Of a stretch of DNA of 5,250 nucleotides, positions 1-5,250 are shown in pieces. The stretch comes from Deltaproteobacteria bacterium. Lineage in GTDB: Bacteria > Desulfobacterota > Desulfobacteria > Desulfobacterales > ETH-SRB1. The DNA lies in contig JAJSZO010000188.1 in the NCBI GenBank assembly GCA_030262795.1, positions 1-5,250 on the forward strand, written 5' to 3'. Made by a program: the position numbers and the translations under genes. Below the pieces are notes generated by a model. That model was not told where the DNA came from. It did not search any database and saw only the letters and a program-made list of their open reading frames with translations. Every line of letters starts with the position of its first letter. Positions within the stretch are counted from its first letter, which is position 1.

Positions 1-214
1 TAATTAGGATTAATATAGGGACTTATGGGGGAACTTCCGAGGCAACGATAAGCCCAATTGATTCTGATAATGACGGCTTAACGGATTATCTGGAAAACAC
101 AGGTTGTACAGATCCATTTGATGCCGATAGCGATGACGACGGTATCTCAGACTGCGCGGAAGATGCGAACCATAGTGAGAGTGGTAGATGAAGGCGAGAC
201 CGATCCGTGTAATG

Positions 215-341
215 TTGACTCAGACGGCGACGGAGTAACAGATTCAGAAGACAAGTGTGAAAGCCACGACGACGCTGTTGATACTGACGGTGACGGCATT
301 CCTGACGGCTGCGATGATCTGATTGACTCAGACGGCGACGG
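215..341 (+). repeat. Pair of exact 19-bp direct repeats encoding the (V/I)DSDGDG loop
   Basis: The 19-mer ttgactcagacggcgacgg occurs at 215-233 and again at 323-341, in the same reading frame, 108 bp apart (36 codons). It encodes the shared Asp-rich metal loop. Identity at the DNA level, including synonymous positions, suggests recent internal duplication or gene conversion between repeat units, which can drive unit gain or loss. It is part of the coding repeats, not a separate element. Confidence 0.7.
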
Positions 342-453
342 CTATCCGACAGCAACTGACTGCAACGACAACGATCCGAACATCCAACCTGGTGCAGTAG
401 AAATTTTCTGTGATGGAATCAATCAAGACTGCGACGGTGTAGATGAAACATGC
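325..453 (+). other. MopE-type putative metal-binding motif domain
   Basis: In the second frame of the broken repeat gene this segment reads DSDGDGY, then DCNDNDPNIQPGAVE, then CDGINQDCDGVDETC. This is the spaced Asp/Asn/Cys pattern of the MopE-like putative metal-binding motif (D-x-D-G-D-G-(Y/F), DCND-x-(D/N), P-G-A-x-E, DG-(I/V)-D-x-DCDG). Four cysteines are in register with the usual positions. Family members often carry one or more copies near the C-terminus after thrombospondin-3-like repeats, as here. Binding of calcium or copper is known for only a few members, so the metal is not assigned. Confidence 0.8.
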
Positions 454-494
454 CCCGGGATATTTTCTTTGGAAACCGGCGAGGTGAGTGTGGA

Positions 495-1544
495 TCATAA
501 CTGGAACTGAGCCCGGGAATGATCTCTATTTGGTTTTTGGCGAACGGAAATCACTTCTATTTTTTTAATCGACTTTACATGCCGGTCTGCCATGAGATCG
601 CCTGGCTGCACCAGAACGAATTTTCCCCCTTTTTCAATGGGCTGACCGTTAATTCTGTCCGCAACAATCATGCGCTCTCCCGCGGGATTGAAAAATATCT
701 CTCCATACGAAAAAAGAGCTCGGTAACCGTCAGGGGCAGAGACCAGGAATACCTTGCACAAATCAGGCACTATTTTGGCCTCGTCAAGGATAGCCTTGAA
801 ACAGGCCCCTTCAACCTTGTCAATTCCATGATACCCCTTGCCCTCTCCCAAATGTTTTACCTTCATTGCTTTTCGTGGATAAGGTGACAAATCTTTGAAA
901 GTCAAAGTTTTCCCCACTGTGTCCCTTATGGTGAACTCGGGGGAAAAAAGTTTTTTTAGTTTTTTTGCAGGCATTTTCGGGCGCAAATCCAGGACCTTGA
1001 TTGACATGACCTCTTCTAAGGAACGATCCGCATATGTATCACCGCTTATCACGAGTTTCGGAAACCCGATTTTCCGTTGAAGCTGGTCCAACCGGGGTTT
1101 ATAGACTTCAGGAGCGTGGCAGGCCTTGCAATCATGGTGCGGCATTATCGGGACTGCCGAAGTGGCCACAATGATCTCGCTCGGGTTCCTGTAAAACACT
1201 TCTCCCCAGGAAAGGGCGATCTGCTTTCCCTGCTTGCTGCGCACCAGAATTGCAAGGTCTACTCTCTTTGAAAAGGCTGTCTCTTCTTTTTCAATTGAGG
1301 CAAGTTCAAGCAGGGTTCTTAATGGGACGCCACTGTAATAGAACACACCATGGTATCCACCATCCTCTGTCACTTCATTGAGTTGAACCTGGATGGATTG
1401 ATACCTGTTAAGGTCTTCAACGGTCAGGTTCGAAGGCTGTTTGACCAGGCCGGTGATGCTCAAGATGGACGGAGAAGCAGAAAAACTTTCAGCAGCACAA
1501 AAGAGCGCGCCAAATAATAAAAGCCATGCGATTTTTTTTTTCAT
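495..1544 (-). CDS. Periplasmic molybdopterin-oxidoreductase-like protein: tandem SUOX-like domains with one CxxCH heme motif
   Basis: A 349-residue protein with a Sec signal peptide (MKKKIAWLLLFGALFCAAESFSA, cleavage probably near residue 23). Two copies of an oxidoreductase molybdopterin-binding-like (SUOX-type) domain follow, about residues 25-187 and 198-335. They align with each other: GYHGVFYYSGVPLRTLLELA (63-82) with GYHGIDKVEGACFKAILDEA (237-256), ALSWGEVFYRNPSEIIVA with ALFSYGEIFFNPAGERMIVA, and LVISGDTYADRS with LVQPGDLMADRH. Only the first copy carries an insertion with PHHDCKACH (CxxCH at 139-143), a covalent heme c site. Neither copy has a cysteine just before the GYHG segment, where the Mo-coordinating cysteine would be expected, so cofactor binding is doubtful. 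The ATG has AGGGAG 9 nt upstream and lies 16 bp after the TonB receptor stop. It is the last gene of the operon seen here. The C-terminal tail after KKIEVISV (about 15 residues) overlaps the convergent broken gene and may not be native. Function is unknown; a periplasmic electron-transfer or binding role is inference. Confidence 0.85.
   Translation of the reverse strand: MKKKIAWLLLFGALFCAAESFSASPSILSITGLVKQPSNLTVEDLNRYQSIQVQLNEVTEDGGYHGVFYYSGVPLRTLLELASIEKEETAFSKRVDLAILVRSKQGKQIALSWGEVFYRNPSEIIVATSAVPIMPHHDCKACHAPEVYKPRLDQLQRKIGFPKLVISGDTYADRSLEEVMSIKVLDLRPKMPAKKLKKLFSPEFTIRDTVGKTLTFKDLSPYPRKAMKVKHLGEGKGYHGIDKVEGACFKAILDEAKIVPDLCKVFLVSAPDGYRALFSYGEIFFNPAGERMIVADRINGQPIEKGGKFVLVQPGDLMADRHVKSIKKIEVISVRQKPNRDHSRAQFQL
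1116..1130 (-). other. CxxCH heme c attachment motif (CKACH)
   Basis: Minus-strand codons TGC AAG GCC TGC CAC encode C139-K-A-C-H143 of the tandem SUOX-like protein, preceded by two more histidines (PHHD). In an exported protein this is the standard covalent heme c site, and it is the only CxxCH encoded in the complete genes of this operon. It lies in an insertion absent from the second domain copy. No distal methionine or histidine ligand can be assigned from sequence; one of the HH pair is possible. Confidence 0.75.
1532..1541 (-). repeat. Ten-base A homopolymer immediately after the start codon of the CxxCH protein
   Basis: The coding strand reads ATG followed by ten A residues, then TCGC (Lys-Lys-Lys-Ile). 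Ten T residues on the plus strand make this the longest homopolymer I see in the window. It sits where a one-base slip would abolish the protein, so it could act as a slippage site in replication or transcription, or simply reflect a lysine-rich signal-peptide start. Confidence 0.6.
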
Positions 1545-1553
1545 GCCGAAATT

Positions 1554-1559
1554 CTCCCT
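1554..1559 (-). promoter_or_regulatory. Ribosome binding site of the CxxCH SUOX-like gene
   Basis: AGGGAG lies 9 nt before the ATG at 1544-1542, inside the 16-bp gap after the TonB receptor stop codon (TGA at 1563-1561). It supports this start and independent initiation within the same transcript. Confidence 0.7.
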
Positions 1560-1560
1560 A

Positions 1561-3585
1561 TCAGTATCTTAGTGTCAATCCTGCCAGAAAGTTTCTTCCC
1601 GGCATCGGTCCGCTCCCCTCATCATAGTTTTTGTCGGTTATATTTCCCACATCAAGAAAGAGTTCTGACCCTACGCCCCATAGTCTGCCGAGTTTCTGGC
1701 TGACACTGGCATTGATCAGAAAGAAGTCGGGGCATTTCCTGGTTTCGTCGTCATACTCAAACTGTCTCTGGGTGTACGATGCCTGAAGATTCGTGGAAAG
1801 GCCGAAGGGAAATTCATAACGCAGATCAAGGTTCAGCCTGTGCCGGGGTCTTCCTTCCAGTTCCCTGTCTTCATTTTCTTTGTCCTTGGTTGTGAGATAG
1901 GTATAATTTGCCCCAACCCAGAAATGCTCCGTGATATTCATGTCAATGTTCATCTCCACCCCTTGGATGCTGGCCTTCCCTATATTCACGTAAACCCGTT
2001 CGCCCGCAGTGGTTTCTTGATCAATCATGTCGTCAATATCGTTATAGAAGCAGGCAATCGACCCTTTGAGAGATGTAGTAAAATAGTGTTCCGCTCCAAC
2101 CTCATAGCAAATGGTCTTTTGGGGATCAAGATCGGGATTTCCCCCGGCATGCTTGCTATATAATTCCTTTAGTTGGGGAAACCTGGTTTTTTTCCCAATT
2201 GAGGCATGCAAAATAGTCTCATCGGTGAGGTCAAATACCACTCCTCCCTGAGGATTTATCGTATCAATACTGCCCGGCACCGGTTGATCGTGTGCCTCCT
2301 TTGGGTCATAGTAGTCATAGCTCACACCAAAAACAAAGGATAACCTTTCCGTAGGCCTGATTTCATCCTCAAGGGCAAAGGTGTAAGTGTCTGCTTCAGA
2401 TTCCTCTTCCGGCTGCCATCCCGGACTGTCTCCATCAAGATAGTCTTTTTGCTTATGGTTGTTCTTGATATAATTGAATCCTATCTTTAAGAGACTTAAT
2501 TTGCCAAAGTCAAGATATGTATGAAGCTCTCCCCCAATTGAGTAGTCGTCGTACTCGCTCTCCTCGAACCACTTCTTTTTTGTCTGATGATCATCATCCC
2601 AGCTCACGTCAACAATTGTATCCTCGTGGTCTACATAAAAAGCCCGTGCTTTAATTGTTAGCAGCTCATTAAACTTTTTTTCACCTACAAAATTGAGGTG
2701 CCACTGGTCCCACCTGGAAAATGCCCAGTAACGGCTGTATTCCGTAGGACATCCCCGCTCATTATTATGGTAGTCAAAAGAGAGATAAACCTTTGTGTCT
2801 TTATCAGGTTCATAGCCGATTTTGGCATTCACGGTCCTCTTTATGTAATCACTTAAATCCCGTTTTCCTCCGTCTTCATGGTATTTTGAATCCTTTCCTA
2901 CCCACTTGCTGTTCTCATCAAAATCGTCCGATAGCCTGAACCCACCGGATTCCCGATAACCGTATGTGAGCCAGTAGTTGAACTTCCCTGCTGTAGCGCC
3001 ATGATTAAAGATGTAATTCCTGGTGTTATAGTCACCAAAAGAGGTGGTAAATTCGGTGACCGGTTCCTTGCCGCCTTTTTTGGTGATGATATTTATTACC
3101 CCACCCATGGTATTGGCCCCATAAAGGACAGAAGATGCACCCTTGGTAACGGTAATTTTGGCAATTGAGTCCACGGGAATAAGGGAAAGATCCAGGGATC
3201 CAAAGTAGGTCTCATGGGCCGGAACTCCATCAATCAGGACATTCACATCTTCTTGACTAAATCCCCTGATATTCACAAAAGACTGGCCCTTTCCCCCTGT
3301 TTGCACATCAACACCAGGGATATGATCTAATGCCTGGGCTACTGTCTGTGCGCCTTGGGCCTTGATATCCCGGGCGGATATCTCGGTCACGGTTGTTGCA
3401 AGACTCACTGCCTCTTTCTTTGCGGTCACCACCACCTCCCCCAGTTCAAACACCGAAGCCCCTGCCTCTTTTTCCTGAGCAAGGGAAGGAATTGCTATAA
3501 AGAAAATAGAAATAAACGAACAAACAATTGCCAGACCATACTTTTTAAACATAACAAATTTCATCCCTTTCACTTTCTTCTTCAC
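1561..3585 (-). CDS. TonB-dependent outer-membrane receptor
   Basis: A 674-residue protein, a typical length for ligand-gated outer-membrane transporters. It has a signal peptide with hydrophobic core at about 18-34 and cleavage after SLA (residue 36). A TonB box follows (LGEVVVTA, 48-55), then a plug domain at about 60-170 with QALDHIPGVDV, VNIRGFSQEDVNVLIDGVPA, ITVTKGASSVLYGANTMGGV and INIITKKG. The C-terminal beta-barrel holds NPDLDPQKTICYEVGAEHYF (484-503) and ends GRNFLAGLTLRY, with the terminal aromatic residue expected for barrel insertion. Such receptors import iron-siderophores, heme, cobalamin or other scarce ligands using TonB-ExbBD energy. The overall style recalls the BtuB/FepA group, but the ligand cannot be assigned. 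Predicted loops are acidic (for example around 328-347 and 390-400). Translation starts at GTG 3585, supported by AAGGAG 7 nt upstream; internal ATGs at residues 8 and 12 have poorer sites. It sits 11 bp after the ResB-like gene, an unusual neighbour that suggests a link to heme or c-type cytochrome biology. Confidence 0.93.
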   Translation of the reverse strand: MKKKVKGMKFVMFKKYGLAIVCSFISIFFIAIPSLAQEKEAGASVFELGEVVVTAKKEAVSLATTVTEISARDIKAQGAQTVAQALDHIPGVDVQTGGKGQSFVNIRGFSQEDVNVLIDGVPAHETYFGSLDLSLIPVDSIAKITVTKGASSVLYGANTMGGVINIITKKGGKEPVTEFTTSFGDYNTRNYIFNHGATAGKFNYWLTYGYRESGGFRLSDDFDENSKWVGKDSKYHEDGGKRDLSDYIKRTVNAKIGYEPDKDTKVYLSFDYHNNERGCPTEYSRYWAFSRWDQWHLNFVGEKKFNELLTIKARAFYVDHEDTIVDVSWDDDHQTKKKWFEESEYDDYSIGGELHTYLDFGKLSLLKIGFNYIKNNHKQKDYLDGDSPGWQPEEESEADTYTFALEDEIRPTERLSFVFGVSYDYYDPKEAHDQPVPGSIDTINPQGGVVFDLTDETILHASIGKKTRFPQLKELYSKHAGGNPDLDPQKTICYEVGAEHYFTTSLKGSIACFYNDIDDMIDQETTAGERVYVNIGKASIQGVEMNIDMNITEHFWVGANYTYLTTKDKENEDRELEGRPRHRLNLDLRYEFPFGLSTNLQASYTQRQFEYDDETRKCPDFFLINASVSQKLGRLWGVGSELFLDVGNITDKNYDEGSGPMPGRNFLAGLTLRY

Positions 3586-3592
3586 AACTTTT

Positions 3593-3598
3593 CTCCTT
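3593..3598 (-). promoter_or_regulatory. Strong ribosome binding site that fixes the GTG start of the TonB receptor
   Basis: The coding strand reads TTAAGGAGAAAAGTTGTG. AAGGAG is 7 nt before the GTG at 3585-3583 and shares bases with the TAA stop of the upstream ResB-like gene (3599-3597). This favours the GTG over the downstream ATGs and implies termination-reinitiation coupling between the two genes. Confidence 0.8.
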
Positions 3599-4415
3599 AA
3601 CTCAATCTTTTCCGACCTGGATTATGCCAGGTCATCATCAGATAGATGCCTATGCCTACGATCATTAAAGGATAACTAATTAAAAAAACACCTGAAACAG
3701 GATTTTTAGAGATAACAAAGATTACGCCCGGTTTTCCGACCTTTATATCGCCGCGTCGAGTGCTGGGTGGCGTGAACCTCTTTAATGTGACCTGGATGCT
3801 TTTACTGCGCATCGGTTTTAACATGTAAACCCGGCTACGGCATATTTCCCGGCCCTGCTTGCTCAGCACAACTTCTGCATAGTTTGAACGGTAGTGGAAT
3901 TCATTCCCGGTTAATTCCCTTTTTGATTTCTTGAGCACGCCGGGATCATCCATAAAATGGATTTTTACAATCCTTACTTCGTGGCCGTCCTCAAAGCGAA
4001 ACACCTGACCCTCACTAAGTCGAACAGCATCGTGCCGGTAGCCGAGCATAAATCCACACAAATGGCCCAATGCGACCAGCCCGAAAAGGATATGCACAAA
4101 CAGCATAAGGACTTTTGGACCATTGAAACGTGTGATGATGAATTTAAAAATTTTGTTCCATGAGCAAAAGACCAGATTGATCCCCAGAAAAGTTACTACT
4201 ACACACAGTCCTACAAACCATAACTTGAGTAAAAAAAAACCGTTGTCCGGCTCTGTAAGCCAATGTCTGACTATAGTGCCGTTCATCAAGTAAAACCCTT
4301 TGGAAAAGGTTTCAGATCCCGCAAGCAAGATGCCCCAGACAAACCACAGTAACAGGACTACCAGAGTCCAGGTCGCAAAATGGAGAGAGGATAATTGGTC
4401 GGAAATCTTTTTCAT
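3597..4415 (-). CDS. Short ResB-like cytochrome c biogenesis membrane protein
   Basis: A 272-residue integral membrane protein starting MKKISDQLSSLHFATWT. The predicted layout is TM1 (about 12-32), TM2 (60-85, KLWFVGLCVVVTFLGINLVFC), TM3 (101-125, with His108 and His118), a periplasmic domain of about 115 residues (VRLSEGQVFRFEDG onward) and TM4 (239-262). Three helices, a large periplasmic loop and a final helix match ResB/CcsB of System II cytochrome c maturation, whose partner is CcsA/ResC. It is shorter than many ResB proteins, with a reduced periplasmic part. I chose the ATG at 4415 because it overlaps the upstream stop as ATGA and gives a normal N-terminus. The frame stays open to 4580, but those 55 residues lie inside the CcsA-like gene and look like shadow sequence. 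No clear Shine-Dalgarno is present, so translational coupling to the upstream gene is likely. The role in heme export or ligation is inferred from topology and the neighbouring CcsA-like gene. Confidence 0.78.
   Translation of the reverse strand: MKKISDQLSSLHFATWTLVVLLLWFVWGILLAGSETFSKGFYLMNGTIVRHWLTEPDNGFFLLKLWFVGLCVVVTFLGINLVFCSWNKIFKFIITRFNGPKVLMLFVHILFGLVALGHLCGFMLGYRHDAVRLSEGQVFRFEDGHEVRIVKIHFMDDPGVLKKSKRELTGNEFHYRSNYAEVVLSKQGREICRSRVYMLKPMRSKSIQVTLKRFTPPSTRRGDIKVGKPGVIFVISKNPVSGVFLISYPLMIVGIGIYLMMTWHNPGRKRLS
4412..4415 (-). promoter_or_regulatory. ATGA stop-start overlap coupling the CcsA-like and ResB-like genes
   Basis: The coding strand reads GTGTTATGAAAAAG. The TGA ending the CcsA-like frame (4414-4412) overlaps the ATG starting the ResB-like frame (4415-4413). 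This arrangement usually couples translation and keeps two membrane partners at equal amounts. Confidence 0.8.
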
Positions 4416-5158
4416 AACACGATCCGGATTAGTGTCAGGGCCAGCATGACAAATCCGCTCATACCTCCTAAGAGCGATCTGAAACTTTCTGACCGGTAGT
4501 TTTTGCCTGGGATATGAAACACCAGCATAAGATAAAGCACGATGAGAGTGGACTGGAAGAAGCCCGCACTCCATCGCCAAAGGTCACCCCATCCGTTCTG
4601 GCACCAGATAATGCCCACATACTCCCCTGCAAGAAAGAATATAGCGCTTAGAAGCAAATAATTTCTTCCTGTTTTAGACAGCTCATTTGTATGCGCATCC
4701 CTGCTTCTTTCTACTCGGAACTGAATGAACTGAGCAGAAGAAAAAAGCGCTAACGCAAGAGCGACTCTTCGGAATGCGTGAAAAAGCACAACATAAAGAT
4801 TGTCGTGAGCGTAAGAAAAAAAGGAGGGGGTCTTTGAGGAAAAAAGAGTAATTCCAAGAAGTACCATGATCTCCAACCATATCCAAATTCTTACACAGGG
4901 AAAAGCATCCTCGGGTTTAGAGCAGAAAATTCCCAGCCCCCCGAGAACGAAAGTTACCAGCAGGAAAGACTCGAACAGATTAAAGACAGGCAAATGCCCG
5001 GAGGAGACTATGATCAAGGTCAAAGCTGCAGCATTCGCAGTCAACGCTATTAAGCCAAGCCATTTTTCTGCGCTTTTTAAATTCAAAAACGCCAGAGTAA
5101 ATGTTGAAGCGTATAATAGAAAAGTTACCAAATAAATGTAATAAAGAAGATTTATCAT
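4412..5158 (-). CDS. CcsA/ResC-like cytochrome c assembly membrane protein with a degenerate WWD motif
   Basis: A 248-residue protein with about eight hydrophobic segments (near 2-25, 33-52, 58-80, 89-107, 120-146, 166-186, 198-216 and 228-247). It fits the cytochrome c assembly family (CcsA/ResC/CcmC), which handles heme at the periplasmic face and works with ResB. Family marks include GHLPVFNLFES (54-64, the helix-3 region with conserved Glu) and the tryptophan-rich segment WGDLWRWSAG (190-199). Canonical CcsA has WGxxWxWDxKE; here the aspartate is Ser and the following residues are Ala-Gly, so the motif is altered. His127 and His215 (LVFH) are candidates for the flanking heme-ligand histidines. 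The first possible start is the ATG at 5158, because an in-frame TGA lies four codons upstream. Shine-Dalgarno complementarity is weak, consistent with coupling to an upstream gene. The ResB-like gene overlaps its stop. The family call is fairly secure; a full synthetase activity is uncertain given the changed motif. Confidence 0.8.
   Translation of the reverse strand: MINLLYYIYLVTFLLYASTFTLAFLNLKSAEKWLGLIALTANAAALTLIIVSSGHLPVFNLFESFLLVTFVLGGLGIFCSKPEDAFPCVRIWIWLEIMVLLGITLFSSKTPSFFSYAHDNLYVVLFHAFRRVALALALFSSAQFIQFRVERSRDAHTNELSKTGRNYLLLSAIFFLAGEYVGIIWCQNGWGDLWRWSAGFFQSTLIVLYLMLVFHIPGKNYRSESFRSLLGGMSGFVMLALTLIRIVL
4562..4591 (-). other. Degenerate WWD (tryptophan-rich) heme-handling motif
   Basis: These ten codons encode WGDLWRWSAG, residues 190-199 of the CcsA-like protein. 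The three tryptophans and the glycine match the family pattern WGxxWxWDxKE, whereas the Asp and the following Lys-Glu are replaced. The segment sits between two predicted membrane helices, where the periplasmic heme-binding loop of CcsA/CcmC lies. Confidence 0.7.
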
Positions 5159-5162
5159 ATCT

Positions 5163-5250
5163 TTACATCAGCCATGGTGACTTAGGAACGAGGTTTAAAT
5201 AACTTCCCCATTCTTGAATCTCAGCTTCAGGACGCCTTTGCCCGATCTGA
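5163..5250 (-). CDS. 3' end of an upstream minus-strand gene, frame unresolved
   Basis: Two minus-strand frames are open to the right edge. One ends at TAA 5165-5163, four bases before the CcsA-like ATG, with terminus PEAEIQEWGSYLNLVPKSP followed by WLM. The other ends at TAA 5197-5195 with terminus RSGKGVLKLRFKNGEVI. The first fits the tight operon spacing and the weak ribosome site of the next gene. The second has more coding-like codon periodicity (purine-rich first positions) and alternating hydrophobic residues. Only one is likely to be real. The piece is too short to assign a family, but either way the operon appears to extend beyond the window. Confidence 0.45.
   Translation of the reverse strand, partial: QIGQRRPEAEIQEWGSYLNLVPKSPWLM

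Larger units (their letters stand above)
1..510 (+). pseudogene. Frameshifted 3' part of a thrombospondin-3/MopE-type calcium-binding repeat protein gene
   Basis: The left edge cuts this gene. The first segment is open from position 3 to a TGA at 189-191 and encodes Asp-rich repeats (DSDNDGLTDYLE, DADSDDDGISDCAEDANHS). The reading then continues one frame over from about 179 to the TGA at 508-510, with GVVDEGETDPCNVDSDGDG, DTDGDGIPDGCDD and a MopE-type metal-binding motif. Removing one base near 178 joins the halves into a continuous family-typical line (EDANHS-GVVDEGETDPCN), so this is one gene with a +1 insertion, or a sequencing error. DxDxDG loops of this type bind calcium in secreted or surface proteins of Gram-negative bacteria. 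The product stops at SLETGEVSVDHNWN, which from memory resembles the opening of a beta-rich C-terminal domain (H-type-lectin-like) found in similar proteins, so the 3' end is probably also lost. Its last 16 bp overlap the convergent minus-strand gene. No start, signal peptide or promoter is visible. The family is confident; the pseudogene status depends on the read being correct. Confidence 0.75.

Noticed and set aside
118..180. ATG at 118 as the true start of the repeat protein
   Set aside because: The first 21 codons of that frame are a shadow of the Asp-rich frame-3 coding sequence; the family pattern runs through frame 3 up to the frameshift near 178.
215..341. Repeated 19-mers as a CRISPR or other non-coding repeat array
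   Set aside because: There are only two copies, both in frame and encoding the conserved calcium-loop residues of a protein repeat.
86..355. 89-codon minus-strand open frame rich in Arg and Ser
   Set aside because: It is the antisense of Asp-rich repeat codons (GAC/GGC/GAT), which read as Arg/Ser/Val on the other strand; no ribosome site or family features.
505..560. Bidirectional terminator between the convergent genes
   Set aside because: The genes overlap by 16 bp and the only palindrome (cccggg) is too short; no stem-loop followed by a T run could be drawn.
940..970. T-rich runs as an intrinsic terminator
   Set aside because: They lie inside the minus-strand SUOX-like gene, encode KKLKKLF, and no GC-rich stem precedes them.
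1470..1544. Lipoprotein signal (lipobox) in the CxxCH protein
   Set aside because: The only signal-peptide cysteine is preceded by ALF, which does not fit the small-residue requirement before the cysteine; an ordinary Sec peptide fits better.
4416..4580. In-frame upstream extension of the ResB-like gene to an ATG at 4580
   Set aside because: These 55 codons lie within the CcsA-like gene in another frame, encode polar sequence unlike a ResB N-terminus, and the ATG at 4415 forms a normal ATGA overlap.
5159..5200. Promoter directly upstream of the CcsA-like gene
   Set aside because: No spaced -35/-10 pair is convincing, and coding sequence of an upstream gene probably runs to within 4 or 36 bases of the start.

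Overview
The window looks like chromosomal DNA of a Gram-negative anaerobe or facultative anaerobe, most likely a Desulfobacterota/Desulfuromonadia-type bacterium. The clues are a TonB-dependent outer-membrane receptor (so an outer membrane is present), ResB/CcsA-type (System II) cytochrome c assembly proteins, a periplasmic protein with a CxxCH heme site, and an acidic thrombospondin-3/MopE-type repeat protein. The taxonomic placement is inference from family composition, not from a marker gene.

Layout: (1) Positions 1-510, plus strand: the 3' part of a gene for a secreted-type, Asp/Gly-rich calcium-binding repeat protein. It is broken by a one-base frameshift near 178 and stops abruptly at 510, just inside what looks like the start of a further domain. 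(2) Positions 495-5158, minus strand: four tightly packed genes read right to left. They are a CcsA/ResC-like membrane protein (5158-4412), a short ResB-like membrane protein (4415-3597), a TonB-dependent receptor (3585-1561, GTG start) and a two-domain molybdopterin-oxidoreductase-like periplasmic protein with one CxxCH motif (1544-495). Junctions are an ATGA overlap, 11 bp and 16 bp, so this is almost certainly one operon. (3) Positions 5159-5250: the 3' end of at least one further minus-strand gene runs in from the right edge, so the operon probably starts outside the window.

How the genes may work together (inference): the CcsA-like/ResB-like pair resembles a compact System II heme-delivery and cytochrome c synthetase unit. 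The only visible c-type heme site in the operon is in the last gene, whose two SUOX-like domains show no cofactor-binding cysteine. The TonB receptor would import a ligand across the outer membrane. A coupled outer-membrane uptake and periplasmic heme-protein system is plausible, but the substrate cannot be read from the sequence.

There is no gene-free stretch over 300 bases. I see no tRNA, rRNA, CRISPR array, insertion sequence or convincing intrinsic terminator.
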